Assembly: GCA_027257055.1 (NCBI GenBank)
Contig: JAPVLO010000182.1
Location: forward strand, 7,068,001-7,132,000
Direction: 5' to 3'
Source: Cephalopachus bancanus
Lineage: Eukaryota; Chordata; Mammalia; Primates; Tarsiidae
DNA length: 64,000 nt
Shown here in pieces: positions 1 through 11,840 of the stretch (position 1 is the first letter of the stretch; each line of letters begins with the position of its first letter). The notes beneath the pieces are model-generated. The model searched no databases, had not been told where the DNA came from, and saw nothing but the letters and a program-made list of their open reading frames with translations. A program made the translations under genes and the position numbers.

Positions 1-268
1 TTAGATTCTCAGAGGAGTACAAACTCTATTGTGAACTGCGCATGCAAGGGATCTAGGTTGCACACTCCCTTATGAGAATCTAATGCCTGATGATTTGAGG
101 TAGAGCTCAGATGGTGATGCCAGCGCTAGGGAGCGGCTGCAAATACAGATTAACATTAGCAGTGAGGTTTGACTGCACACGACCCCCCATTCATGGAAAA
201 ACTGTCTTCCATGAAACCAGACCCTTATGCCAAAAAGGTGGGAACTGCTGCTCTAAAGTCAATTTTCC
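1..268 (+). mobile_element. MER1-type hAT DNA transposon fragment
   Basis: The window opens inside an old non-autonomous hAT element. The stretch with gaactgcgcatgcaaggg, the inverted words gattctcagaggag / ctcccttatgagaatc, and the end ccatgaaaccagacccttatgcc match the MER1 group as I remember it. The left terminus lies outside the window. The element is diverged and has no coding capacity. Confidence 0.7.
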
Positions 269-559
269 ACAAAGCAGTCAGAGCAGGCTTTCCTAAAACC
301 AAACAGCACAGCCTCCAATGCTCATAACCTTCCAGTGTTCACAATTCTTCCATGGCTTTCCATCACAACTGGAATAAAATCCTGTCTCTTTACAGGACTA
401 ATAAGGCCCTTTAAGATCAGGCTGTACTCAGCTTTTCAAACTCATCTATTCACACACTCTCTCAGTCTCTATGCTTTAGTCATTCTGGTCTTCAAATTTC
501 TAGAGTACGTCAATGTCTCAAGGCCTTCTTACTTGTTCTGTCTGACTGAAAGTTTCTTC

Positions 560-858
560 TCCCAGATATAACTTTGCCTGATTCTTCATTTCGTTCAACT
601 CTTTTGCTGAATTCACCTCCTCAGAGAAAAGTCTTTGCTGACTACCCTATCCAAATAGTTACCTCTCCTCCTTTTCCCTTCCCTGCTCTGTATCTTTTTG
701 TCCCTTAAAATGCTTTATTTTCTTCACAGCATTTATGTGATCTGACATTATGTATTTATTTATGGTACAGGGACCTTGTATGTCTTATTCATCATTGTAG
801 GGTCCATAACAATGCCTTCCACAAAGCAGGTGCTTAATGAATATTTGTTGAATAAATA
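560..858 (-). mobile_element. L2 LINE 3' end
   Basis: The order of words (cacctcctcagagaaa, ccctgctctgtatctttttgtc, tcttcacagcatttatgtgatctg, then gcaggtgcttaatgaatatttgttgaata) is that of the L2 3' end read backwards. It is an ancient mammalian LINE with no coding capacity left. Confidence 0.75.
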
Positions 859-1249
859 AAAGCTCTTGCAAGCTTATAATTAATATTTTTAATTAATATG
901 AACTAGCTAATGCAGACAATATTATAAAACCTATTGCTGAGCTCTTGCTGACTAAGGTGAAACAGAAATTGATAAAAATATATGGCAAAAAATACAGATA
1001 AATGTCATGGAGTTTGCCATTAGTTCTGGTTTTTATTGGCAGCTAACATTACCTCCATAGTTGCCTCTCAGATTTAAATCTTGCATCTTGAGTTCCATTC
1101 TCACATCTAACTACCTGACAGTGTGTCCCACTCCCCTTTTCCTTCCTACTATTGCATTATAAGCCCCCAAAACATGGTGAACCACTGAATATGCATTCAT
1201 TGATGTTACTACATGCTACTACTATCATATTAACATATAAATGTATAAG
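859..1249. other. AT-rich sequence, nothing recognised
   Basis: No repeat, RNA gene or sustained open frame was recognised between the L2 and the antisense L1. Confidence 0.5.
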
Positions 1250-2130
1250 TTCACACACTTGTACATAAACACAGGATTTTGGTCACTGTTCTACAAAAGA
1301 ATGGGATGTATTAACACATACTTCTGTATTTATTTCTTTCCTCATTCAACAGTACCTCACAGACAGTATCTCTAAATCGCCTCATATGCTGCTCTTTGTG
1401 ACAGTAATATATGCTGAAATGTACTATATTTACCCATCCCACTATTAACAGGCATTATTTTTGTTTATAATTTTTGATACACAGTGCTGAAATAAACATC
1501 CTTGTACATACCAGTGCTTTTATTTCTTAGAGATAGATTACCTGAAGTGTAATTATTGGAGCATAGAGTATGTGTATCTTTATTTTAATGGATATTGCCA
1601 AAATGCCTTCCCAAAAAAAGGCAACAAAAACTCACATTTCCATCAGCAATGTATCCAATAACTTCCCACATCCCCATCTTAAGAAACAAGTATTTTTTAT
1701 CATCTTAATGTTTGACAGCCTTATGGATGTAACGTGATAGTTTGGTGTTAATTTAATTTGCATTTCACTAACAAGTAATAAGTCTGAGCATCTTTTGAAA
1801 CATTACTATGTGCATCTGACCTCTGAAATTGCTTATTCATATCCTTTGTCTATTTTCTTATTAGTTTGCTTGCCTTCTTATCAAATTGTAAGAGCTACTT
1901 GTATATCATAGATGCATACTCTTTATCTGGCATCTCTGTTACAAATATTTTATTTTTCAAATCTGTTGTGGACTATTAATCTTGTTGATGTTCAGTTTTG
2001 TCACAAAATTTCTAACTTTTATATACTCACAATTATTTTGTTACCCCTTGTCCAGCTTCTAGATTTCCTGTTAAATTAAGAAGGTCCGTAGAAGGTGGTT
2101 TCTATTTAAATATCAAAGTTTCTTCCTTCT
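1250..2130 (-). mobile_element. old L1 (L1M) 3' region, antisense
   Basis: The plus strand reads as the complement of an L1M ORF2 end and 3'UTR: tgctgaaataaacatccttgtacat, gcatttcactaacaag, gagcatcttttgaaa, ttcatatcctttgtctatttt in that order. It is highly diverged and contains no open frame. Confidence 0.7.
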
Positions 2131-4937
2131 TTCCATGTAAAATATGAGAAATCTTCTTTAAACTGTATTTGCTAAGAATCACCCTACTTTTTAACATCTG
2201 GTTCTTTTCTTGGTTTTGACTGTATGCGCTGCAAAATCCTGACATTTTTATTATTAAAATAAATAAACTTTTCACAGAAATTTTAAGATAAAGAGAACTT
2301 AAAACTTGAACCTAGTCACCTAGTCTATCCATTATACAGCCTCTCCTTTTCAAAATCAATGTCAAAGAACAATCCAACCTCTGCTTGCTCATTTCCAGTT
2401 ATGAGGTATTTATACTACTTCTCTAGATCTTACCATCCTATTTTCTAGAAATTTCTATTCATTTTATTCTGAGTCACATGTATCTTTCATATTTCTGTTG
2501 AAATAACCAAACTAAGCAAATATATAAGAGAATGAAAATTATACTTAAGAATATTGTAAGCATGATGTTCTTAGTACCTTAAGATTATACATTTTCTTTT
2601 CCCCTTACCTCCAGTGAATATCTACTTGTTGTCAAGTATTAAAAATACAAAGATAAGGAAAACAGAATGACAACTTCTAATCTTAAAGTTATGGAAAAGA
2701 AATGTGTATATAATGTATGTGCACATATGTGATTATATTAATATAGTATATTCAGAGAGAAGTATTACTGTACTATGAAAATGCTACCCAAAATCTGTTT
2801 TAAGAAATTCTAGTACATATATCAGACAATAATTAGGAAAATTTCAGATTATAGAAGTTAATGAACCTGAAGATTGAAAAAGACATTTACAGTATTAAGA
2901 AAAATAAAATTTAGCATTGTTTTCTTGAATCTGGTTCAATCAATTAAGCTTTAATTACATTGTTTAACCTAGATAACATTCAAGTCAGGCAATATAATGC
3001 ATTTTACAAGAGATCCAAGAAGCCTCAGTCAATAGATCATGTATCTTGAAGGGTAACATAGCTGTTAGATAATCATTACTTTTTAACAAATGTGCCCAGC
3101 CTACAAATTTACTCGTTCATTAAGGGTAAGGTTTCCTTTGATCATCAGTACTATCCAAAGACTGAGCAAAATTTTGGAAAATGATAAGCACAAATATTTA
3201 AACATCTTGAAAATTTAAACACTGAAAATTCGTTCAGTGTGATTTTTAAAAAAAGGTAAAAGAATTCCAATATAAAATGCAATTATGATTATACTAAGAA
3301 ATAGATCAATAACAGACAAACAAAACACTAGAGAACCACAAGAAATGGATTAATTGACACAGTTTATTACATCAAAGCAGAGGTTTACTCCTGTGAAATA
3401 TTAACTGACTTTGCAGATCCTTACTTGGGATTGGAGAGCAATCTGCTTACTGATCTACTTAGCACTGACAGCCACATTTAACAAATACATATAGAACATC
3501 ACAGACAGTGAGCTATTATAGGTGTTTATCTATCCATCTAGCAAATGGCATTCCCAATTCCTAACTCAAATCTCAAATTTAAAAAATATGCAAACAATTT
3601 TGTAGGACAAAAACAGAATAATTCATCATATTTTTATTGACCATAAGCCTTACCCTTAGCAAATAAAAACTCCAGCAAATTTTGAATCTAAGTAGTAATC
3701 AATTAAAGTGTAATATCTACCTGAAAATATCTTCATGTTTCAACAATGAACTTGAAATATTTGGAAATCATAAAAAGCATTAGCAACAAAGTACCAAATT
3801 AAAGCATATTTCCTTTATCAGACTATCAGTCTAAAAGATAAATAAGTTCACAAAGAGATTTCAACCACTAAATGGTTCAAAACCATTAGTCAGGTTTATC
3901 TATCATATTAAAGAAAACTAGGAACTCTTATGTATAGCACAGTCACTTGTCAAAGACAAAAACTTCTATGAATCACAGCAGGTCTAACGATGTCAGCTAT
4001 TTTGATTTATGTAGTCAAAATGGCTCCATTTTAACACACCTGAGCTAGCTGAGCTCTCTGTTGTGCTTCTATGATATTTTCTATAATGCTTTATTATAGA
4101 GTTTACTATAAGCATTTGTTTATACCTCTATCTCTTTATTAGTCTATAAGACCCTTGAGATAATAGATCTTATATCCCAATAACAAACACAAACTTTAGT
4201 CCTAAATGCATAATTCAGTTGATTTGTTAAATTAATGATGTTGTATAAGCAGGATGATCTTTATCAGGTTTAGTTCTTACTATGTGTATTTTACCTTCAT
4301 AGACTTAATGAAGTTGCAAGTTCAAATATGCATTATAAACTGGCATTAAAAGAAAGGTATATTATCTTCAAAAACTAAAACAGTACACCACACTCTTTGG
4401 AAGTCTACAAGTTAAATATCTTCTTGAATTCTATAAAAGCATACAGGTGTATTCTTTTAAGTGTTACATTTATATGAGAGCCTGATAAATGAGTTGTTAA
4501 AAATTTAGATCCTCTATGATTTCCTTAGTCCATGTATTTTGTATCATTTTTAACCACTTAGCAGTTAAACTGGTTCCATTTGTTTTACATTTCTTGGAGT
4601 AAATGAAGCATCTAACTGCAAACAATATAGTCTAAGAGGTACTTTATAAGAATTAATTCCTATGAAAACCTAGAAAAAGTAGAGCACTACCAAAATTATG
4701 AAGATTCTTTCGAACATAAATGTCCTTTTTGTTTTCTTAAAAAATATGTGGCCTTTTTTGAGGATATATTTGAGCTAGCATAGATCTGAAATCGATGGTT
4801 CTTTTGAATGACTCTACTATTAGAAAATGTTTTTAATTTATGCCTAGTTTTATACTTTAAAGAGGTACTTTGATATATCATTTAACATGTAGGAACTATT
4901 ACTAATCCAAAGATAGGATTTTTTTTTTTAATAATTT
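2131..4937. other. long repeat-poor AT-rich interval
   Basis: About 2.8 kb without any interspersed repeat, microsatellite or coding-like frame that I can recognise. The only reported frame is 61 codons (4696-4881, minus) and looks like chance. This is one of the two longest repeat-poor stretches in an otherwise Alu-packed window. Confidence 0.5.
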
Positions 4938-5226
4938 CCTTTTTTTTTTGAGTTGGAGTATCACTCCATCACCCAGGCTGGAGTGCAGTGGCACGCTCAT
5001 GGCCTCCCCAGCATCGACCTGCTGGATTCAGGCGATCCTTCCGCTTCAGCATTCCAAGTAGCTGAACCTACAGGCGTGCACTACCATGCCCAGCTAATTT
5101 TTAAATTTACTTTAGAGATGAGGTCTCACCAAGTTGCCCAGCTGTTCGTGAACCAGTGGACTCAGGCAATCCTCTCACCTCAGCCTCCCAAAGTGCTGGG
5201 ATTACAGGCTTGAGCCACCACAACCA
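4938..5226 (-). mobile_element. Alu dimer
   Basis: It starts with a T run and reads gagttggagtatcactcc..., ending gattacaggcttgagccacc, so it is an inverted Alu. The middle is diverged. The 86-codon frame here is translated Alu. Confidence 0.9.
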
Positions 5227-5302
5227 TTTTCATCTAAATCAAATGATCAAACTTAATATCACCAAGAATAAGGCAGATTACTTCATGACATACTGATATA
5301 TA

Positions 5303-5602
5303 AGGGGGAACCCCAAAAAACCTGGAATTTATTAAAAACTGTGTATTTATTCTTACATGTTTAAACTTCAGTCACCTTCAAAGTACTCTCTATTTGATGC
5401 AATACACCTATCGAGATGTTTTTTGCACTGCTCAAAAGTTTTTAAGGTTGTCAATATTGATGCCTTTTAGTGCTTCTGCTGTTTTTTGTTTCATCTCTTT
5501 CACATTGGCAATACGTTTCCCTTTGAGGACTTTTTTCATAGGAGAAACAAAAGTCGCAAGTATTTAGGCAAGAAAAATTATAAAGTGAGATACTGTCCGC
5601 AA
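5303..5602 (-). mobile_element. mariner transposon, 3' part only
   Basis: The terminal motif gggggaaccccaaaaaacc follows TATA, and then comes the complement of a mariner transposase C-terminus (ttcaaagtactctctatttg, tttgcactgctcaaaagtttt, gcttctgctgttttttgtttc). It is the same family as 8719-9292 and 50543-51116. The body stops at an inverted Alu and does not resume beyond it, so the 5' part is missing. Confidence 0.8.
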
Positions 5603-5895
5603 TTTTTTTTTTTTTCGTCAGAGTCTCACTCTGTCACCCAGGCTGGAGTGCAGTGGCACACTCACAGCCACCCAAGCGTCGACCTGTTGGGGTCAGGCAA
5701 GCCTTCTGCCTCAGCCTTCCAAGTAGCCAGAACTACAGGTACACACCACCACTCCCGAATAATTTTTTCATATATTGTAGAGACAAGGTCTTGCCGAGTT
5801 GTCCAGGCTGGTCTGAAACCCCTGGACTCAGGCAATCTTCTTGCTTCGGCCTCTCAAAGTGCTAGGATTACAGGCTTGAGCCACTGTACCTGGCC
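5603..5895 (-). mobile_element. Alu dimer next to mariner end
   Basis: An inverted Alu runs from a T run to cactgtacctggcc. A 192-codon frame (5486-6064) crosses mariner, Alu and flank and has no protein meaning. Confidence 0.9.
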
Positions 5896-6071
5896 AATAT
5901 TTACAATTTATTGTCAAATTATTGGGCAAGAGAATTTATATGTGATTAAATATATTCAAGTGATAAATTTAGATAAATCGTATACCAGTGAATTGTTCTC
6001 ATCTTTAAAATTTAGTTTTCAAATTTTGAAAATTTTCACAATAAGTAAGTTACAGGGAAAATAAATGAAAA

Positions 6072-6440
6072 CCCTGTGCTACGGTTTGTCCACACAAAAA
6101 CTCATGTTCAGGCGGTGTTGTGAGGTAGTACCTTTAGGAGGTGATTAGATCATTAAAAGTGATCAACGCCTTTCTCACAGGAGTGAATTCTTGCTCCCAT
6201 GAGACTGGATCAGTTATTGTGAGAGAGGCTGCTGTGAATCAAGGCTGCCTCTTGTGTTTATATCTCTTTGCAAGCACCTATTGCCCCTTCTGCTACTGCA
6301 CCATGTTATAATGCAGCACAAGGCCTTCACGAGAAGCCAACTAGATGTGGCCACCTGATTTTGGAATTTCCAGCCTTCCTTTATAAGTTACCTAGTCTCG
6401 TACAGTTTGTTATAGCAACAAAAAACAAATTAAGGCATTC
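6072..6440 (+). mobile_element. MaLR-type LTR (MLT1/MST group)
   Basis: The order tacggtttgtccacacaaaaactcatgttcag, aggaggtgattagatca, cttgctcccatgaga, ttgtgagagaggctg and ttggaatttccagcc is typical of an ERVL-MaLR LTR in sense orientation. It is a solo, old and diverged LTR with no internal viral sequence beside it. Confidence 0.7.
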
Positions 6441-6479
6441 TAGTGCTGAAAAAGACAACCAAAATTAAGAACTTAAAGG

Positions 6480-6828
6480 ACGGGGTTCATGAGCAGATGA
6501 GACAGAACAAGAGAGACTAAAGCACAGAGAGAAAAAGCTAGAAAATATGGCAACACGTGTATGAACACATATACGGTAAACAGGTCTAACAGATGATATA
6601 GCTTAAGTTCCAGAAAAAGCGGCATCAGTGAGTGGAGCAGAAGTAATATATGAAGAACAATAGCTAAGAATTTACCAAAACTGACCTTAGACATCAAGCT
6701 ATAAATGAAAGAAGCAATACAGACATTAAAAAGGATAAATAATACAAAGAAAACCACACTTAAGCACACCATGGAAAACAACGAAAAAGAGAAGGGAGAT
6801 TCTTAAAAGCAGCAGAAAAATCATATAC
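6480..6828 (+). pseudogene. L1M/HAL1 ORF1-region fragment
   Basis: Words such as taagaatttaccaaaactga, gaagcaatacagacatt, aaaggataaataatacaaag, gaaaaccacacttaagcac and gattcttaaaagcagcag match an old L1 ORF1 region in sense. The frames are broken. The 102-codon minus-strand frame at 6473-6781 is its shadow. Confidence 0.65.
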
Positions 6829-6839
6829 CTGTTGGTCAT

Positions 6840-7640
6840 TCGTGTCTTTTTTTGAGAAATGTCTAATCAGGTTCTTTACCTTTTTTAAAAAATCAGGTTA
6901 CCTGTTTTCTTGCTATTGAGTCGTTTCAGTTCTTTATATATTTTGGATATCAACCCCTTATCAAATGTATCATTTGCAAATACTTTATCCCATTCTGTAG
7001 GTTGTCACTTCACTCTGCTGATTGCTTCCTTTACTGTGCAGAAGCTTTTCAGTCCGATGCAGTCGGACCTTTTCTAACTTTTATTCGTAATTTCTGCTTC
7101 TATGTGTTTTTGACTAGATAGAGGAATCATGCAATATTGGTCTTTTTGTGACAGATTACTTCATTTGCATAATATCCTCAAGTTTCACCCATGTTGTAGC
7201 ACTGGTAGAATTTTCTTTCTCTTAAAGCTAAATCATATTCCATTTTGTATGTATACCACATTTTGCTTATCCATTCACCTGATGATGGACATCTGGGTTG
7301 CTTCTACCTCTTGGTTATTGTGAATAATGTTGCTGTGAACAAAGGTGGGATTGCTGGTTCTTATGAAAATTATATGTTTAGTTTTTTTTGAGGAAACACC
7401 ATACTGTTTTCCACAGTGGCTGCATCATTTTACATTTCTACCAAGAATACACAAAGGTTCCAGTTTTTCTACATTCTCAGCACTTGTTATTTTCTGTTTT
7501 TTGGGTTTTATTTTTAAATCTCACCTATTGAGAAATTCTTCACATTTTCTTTCTTTCTTTTTTTTTTTTTTTATAGTAGCCATCCTAATGCTTATGAGGT
7601 GGCTACTATATGAATTTTATATTATGTTCATATGTGAATA
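6840..7640 (-). mobile_element. two antisense L1 pieces
   Basis: 6840-7078 contains tttatatattttggatatcaa, cccattctgtaggttgtc and gtgcagaagcttttcag. 7080-7640 contains catcctcaagtttcacccatgttg, ggttattgtgaataatgttgctgtgaac and tgttttccacagtggctgcat. Both are complements of L1 ORF2/3' end. Their order is reversed relative to a normal L1, so there are two insertions or one rearranged copy. Confidence 0.7.
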
Positions 7641-7864
7641 TATGTGAACATGTGCTTGTACATGTACCAACATTCCTATGAAGAAACACAAGAACCTGGT
7701 AACAGTACCTGCATTCTAGAAAGAAAACTGGGAAGTGGAGGGGAAATAAATCCTTGTTTTGTATTTCCTTCAGTATTTTTTAAATTTAGTTCCAATGTGT
7801 CAACCACTTTTGTTTCTTTTTCCATTTGCGTCTCATGTCTTTCTCTTTTTAATAAGTATTTTAT

Positions 7865-7990
7865 AACCAGGTACAGTGGCTCATGCCTATAATCACAGTT
7901 TTGGGAGGCCAAGGTGCAAGAATCGCTTAAGGACAGGCATTCAAGACTAGCCTGAAAAACAGTGAGACTTCATCTCTAAAAACATTTTTA
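7865..7990 (+). mobile_element. Alu left monomer (FLAM-like)
   Basis: A single monomer, gtacagtggctcatgcctat... to catctctaaaaaca, with no right half. It is old and diverged. Confidence 0.75.
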
Positions 7991-8165
7991 AAATTTTTAA
8001 GTATTTTATAAAATTGAAATTATACACAGAATAAACTTTTCAATAGTCAGTGAGACACTGCATTTTCTAGACAAGATCTAATGAAAAGTAAATAACTTAA
8101 TAATGGTAAGTTAAAATGTTAGCCAAAAATTCAACAAAAGAAAAAACAATAAAAACTTTTGGTAT

Positions 8166-8447
8166 CAGCTAGGCTTGGTGGCTCAGCCTGTAATCCTGCG
8201 CCTTGGGAGGCTAAGGTGAGTGGATTGCCTGAGCCCACAGGTTTGAGACCTGCCTGGGCAACTTGGCGAGACCTCATCTCTACAATAAATCAAAAATTAG
8301 CCGGGCGTGGTAGTGCGCACCTGTAGTTCTAGCTACTTGGAAGGCTGAGGCGGAAGGATTGCCGGAGCCCAGCAGGTCGAGGCTGCGGTGGCCGGGAGTG
8401 GCCACTGCCCTCCAGTCTGGGCAACAGAGTTAGACTCCAACTCAAAA
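8166..8447 (+). mobile_element. strepsirrhine-type Alu with 15-bp TSD
   Basis: A dimeric Alu of the younger local type, with gcaacttggcgagacctc retained in the left monomer. The target-site duplication aaaaacttttggtat occurs at 8151-8165 and 8448-8462. Confidence 0.95.
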
Positions 8448-8718
8448 AAAAACTTTTGGTATAATAAACTTTCAGGATAACAAATTAAGGTACTTTCAAG
8501 GGAAACAATTTGTTCTCTCTTTATCATAACTTTTTTATTTCTGCAGTTGCTTTTTCTTACAAAGAATGAATCTTTTGTTCAACCAAAAAAAATTGGTAAA
8601 TCATGCCACAACTACTCATTAAAAATGATGTTTACAAAAATATGGTACTAAAAGGGAAAAAAAAACTGATTGCTTTATTATGTAAAGCAGAATACAATTT
8701 ATATTTGGGAAGATCAAA

Positions 8719-9292
8719 TACAAAGGGGGACCCCAAAAATATGGAATTTATTTACAAAAAATTGTGTATTTATTCTTACTGTTTAAAATTCATTCACCTT
8801 CAAAGTACTCTCTGTTTGATGGAATACAGGTATCAAGACACTTTTTCACACTGCTCAAACAGTTTTTGAACTCATCAATTTTGATGCCTTTGAATGCGTC
8901 TGCTGTTTTTTGTTTCATCTCTTCCACATCAGCAAAACATTTCTCTCTGAGGATATCTCTCGCTCGGGGCAACATTGGGTGAATAGGGAGGGTGGAGCAT
9001 GGGAATCATGCTGTTCCTGGTTAAAAACTGCTGAATGATCAGTGCAGTGTGAGCAGGTGCGCTCATAAATCACCCATCATGAAATGGGCAAACTTGTTGA
9101 AAGAATCTAAAAAAAAAAAAAAAAAAAAAAAAAATTCACCGAAGCTAAATGTCACCTCTCACAACCACGTTAGCTAGTACACTGGTGTCTATAGGTTCCT
9201 GGAATACTTACCTAGCGAGGGAAGCCTGTACCACAAGAGACCCACCTTTCAAAAAATGATTGCTTTTTTTGTGGGGGGGTCACTCTTATATA
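8719..9292 (-). mobile_element. mariner transposon, internally deleted
   Basis: The right terminal motif gggggaccccaaaaa and the left end ttgtgggggggtcac form degenerate inverted repeats. The minus-strand frame 8975-8790 (61 residues) gives the mariner C-terminal end, with KGIKIDEFKNC and the terminal EYFEGE. The N-terminal DNA-binding domain and the catalytic DDD core are missing, and an A run (9110-9134) interrupts the body. It is a dead copy that could have moved only in trans. Confidence 0.8.
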
Positions 9293-9299
9293 AAAATGT

Positions 9300-9955
9300 A
9301 GACAACACATTAAAATAAAGGAAAGAAAATACACAGAAATGTCCACAGGTATTATCTTTAAATGAGGTATAAATGACAATTTTCTTTTTAATTTCTACTT
9401 TTCTACGCTCAAATTTGTCATAATGTATTATTTAATAAAATTGCAATGGTTCTTTTTATTTGCAATACATCACTAATACAAATTTTCCCCTATTTTTGGT
9501 CAGTTAATCTACTGAGTCATGCATACCTCATGTTTATTAATACAGTTAATTCCAGTTAAAATTCTTGTATAAACAAGATGATTATAGTAGAATCCCTGCA
9601 TTTCTGTTAACAAATATTTACAATCCAATGAAGTTCATCTATTCGCTTCTTACTACCCAGCCCAGTTTCTTCTGTCTCTGAATTTTCACTGCACTTTGTT
9701 AAAATATTCCGTACAGATCTTCATATACAGTTTACTTTTATTCACTTACTTATGTACAATTTCTTACTTCGAGTTTTTAGAGATCAAAGATTATCATCAC
9801 ATTTTCTAAAGCACCTAGTAAAATACTACCTATATACTAGTTTAAATATCTGTTAAATTACTGAAAATCACAGAATTTTACAGTCAAAAGAAAACAAGAA
9901 ACTTCCACTAATTCATAACCTAAGACATTGGAGACTTCTTATTTTTATCTTCACA
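9300..9955. other. AT-rich sequence, nothing recognised
   Basis: No repeat or gene recognised between the mariner and the TG microsatellite. Confidence 0.5.
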
Positions 9956-9958
9956 AAA

Positions 9959-9960
<2 letters not shown>

Positions 9961-10004
<44 letters not shown>
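9961..10004. repeat. (TG)n microsatellite
   Basis: About 22 TG units, followed by tatacatatat and an (ATTTT)n/T run that is the tail of the U1 retropseudogene. The Cys-Val frames reported here are microsatellite translation. Confidence 0.95.
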
Positions 10005-10007
<3 letters not shown>

Positions 10008-10055
10008 CATATATATTTTTATTTTATTTTATTTTATTTATTTTTTTTTTTTTGC

Positions 10056-10218
10056 CAGGGATAGTGCGAATACAGTCCCCCACTACCACGAGTTATGCAG
10101 TCGAGTTTCCCACATTTGGGGAAATAGCAGAGGTCAGCACACCAGGAGTGAAATGAGTGAGCCTTGCCCTGGGAAAACCACCTTTGTGATCATGGTATCT
10201 TCCCTGCCAGGTAAGTAT
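10056..10218 (-). pseudogene. U1 snRNA retropseudogene, full length
   Basis: The minus strand starts atacttacctggcaggga, the invariant U1 5' end that pairs with 5' splice sites. It continues through the stem-loop words ccatgatcac, ggttttcccagggc, tttccccaaatgtggg and actcgactgcat to a 3' end tcgcactatccctg, about 163 nt, the full U1 length. The Sm site, normally AATTTGTGG, reads aactcgtgg (about 10085-10094), so Sm binding should be impaired. An oligo(A)-type tail (T/ATTTT on the plus strand, 10020-10055) directly follows the RNA 3' end, which points to L1-mediated retroposition. No U1 promoter element is visible. Confidence 0.93.
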
Positions 10219-10469
10219 GGTAAAGTATACAAATTATAAGAAAACATCAACAGTACACAGAGTTTAGGTCCTCACACTATTTAGAGATAGTTCTGATGCC
10301 CCAAAATATGTTGAAAACTCACAGCTCAATCTGGCTTAGAACATATTTCAGGGTACTCATTTAGAATTTGCTGTGGTTCACCATTTGATAATCTTCTTTA
10401 AAGCTCCAACTTTTTCAAAGTGACTTTCAAAGTTTCAAAGTAATTATGACCTTTTAAAATCATTTGCTA

Positions 10470-10747
10470 GCCGGGCGCCTATAATCCCAGCACTTTGGGT
10501 GGTGGAGGCGAAAGGATTACCTGGGCTCAGGGTTGTTCAAGACCAGCCTGAGCAACATGGTGAGACCTCGTCTCTACAATAAATCAAAAAAATCAGTCAG
10601 GCAAGGTGGCACATGCCTGTGGTTACAGCTACTTGGAAGGCTAAGGCAGAAGGATCACCAGAGCTCAGCAGGTTGAGGTTGTGAGCACACCACTGCACTC
10701 CAGACTGGGTGACAGAGTTAGCCTCTGATGCAAATAAATAAATAAAT
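10470..10747 (+). mobile_element. Alu with 14-bp TSD
   Basis: Dimeric Alu that has lost the first part of its left monomer box. Duplication aaaatcatttgcta at 10456-10469 and 10748-10761. The tail is (AAAT)n. Confidence 0.93.
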
Positions 10748-10761
10748 AAAATCATTTGCTA

Positions 10762-11236
10762 TTTCAAAATCTGAAAACTGGAAAAATGTGACTGTGAACT
10801 ATATAGTACATAATATTGTATCAATGTTAGGCTTCGTGAGTGAGATACATGCTGCAAAATCTGCAACCAATTCTCAAATAGGTCAAAGAAAAGAAAAGAC
10901 AGACAGACAGACATACACACACAATTGCATACATTAGAGAGAAAAAGAGAACACAAGTGTGCAAAAGTAGCAAGATATTAACCTAGGTAATGCACTTAGA
11001 TAAAAGATACACAGGTATGATTACACTATACTATTCTTGCAACTATTCTGTGGTATGAATACTTTGAAAATAAAATTGGAGAAAAATAAATAAACAAATC
11101 CAAACTCACCCATTCAACTTTTTAAATATTCACTTCATACCTTTAGATCTTTTGGGTACCCTTCAAAGAACAGGGCTTTCAGATACTATTACTTTAATTT
11201 ATTAGCACAATAGAATCTGAATATCTCTGTCTTTGT
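10762..11236. other. AT-rich sequence with short GACA/CA run
   Basis: Apart from agacagacagacagac then acacacac at about 10898-10922, nothing is recognised. Confidence 0.5.
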
Positions 11237-11540
11237 CAGTTTGGGCTGCTATAAAAGAATACAGACTGGGTGGCTTAAGCAGAAATTTATTTTTCACAAT
11301 TAAGGAAACTGGAAATGCCAAGATGAGAGTACCAGCATGGTAAAGCTTGCTGTCTTCTGGCTGTGCCCTCACATGGCACAGAACAGAGAGAGGAAGTAAG
11401 CTCTCTGTGTCTCTTATATGGGCACTACCCTCATGATCTGATTACCTCAAAGGCCCCACTCCCAAATATCATCACATTCAAGATTAAGTTTCAACATATG
11501 GATTTTGAGAAGATACAAACACTGAATCCATAGCAACCTC
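11237..11540 (-). mobile_element. MLT1-type LTR, antisense
   Basis: cagtttgggctgctataaaa, gactgggtggcttaagcagaa, tgtgccctcacatgg, tcaacatatggattttg and ctgaatccatagca read as the complement of an MLT1 LTR. It is an old solo LTR of the ERVL-MaLR group. Confidence 0.8.
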
Positions 11541-11626
11541 TAAGAAGAAAGAACTACGAAGTCAGTTACTAGGGATCAATCTCATATGTAAATATCAGCA
11601 CCAATTTTGCTTCCATTCTTTCTTTT

Positions 11627-11835
11627 TTTTTGTTGTTGTTGTTGCTGTTATTGAGTCAGAGTCTCACTCTGCCGTCTAGGCTAGAGTGCAGTGGCACGCT
11701 CATGTCTACCACAGCCTCGACCTGATGGGCTCAGGAGATCCTTCTGCCTCATCCTGGTGTGAGTCACCAACGCCCAACTAATTTTTTGATTTATTGTAGA
11801 CATGAGGTCCCGCCAGGTTGCCCAGCCTGGTCTCA
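11627..11835 (-). mobile_element. Alu, partial
   Basis: Inverted Alu running through gagtctcactctgccgtc to gttgcccagcctggtctcaaacc. It lacks the 5' end of the left monomer and has an internal deletion near 11750. Confidence 0.85.
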
Positions 11836-11840
11836 AACCT

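Noticed and set aside
5486..6064. 192-codon open frame, one of the longest in the window
   Set aside because: It crosses a mariner end, an inverted Alu and AT-rich flank, so it is a composite of repeats and not a gene.
9928..10239. 103-codon frame with (Cys-Val)n
   Set aside because: Translation of a TG microsatellite running into the antisense of the U1 retropseudogene.
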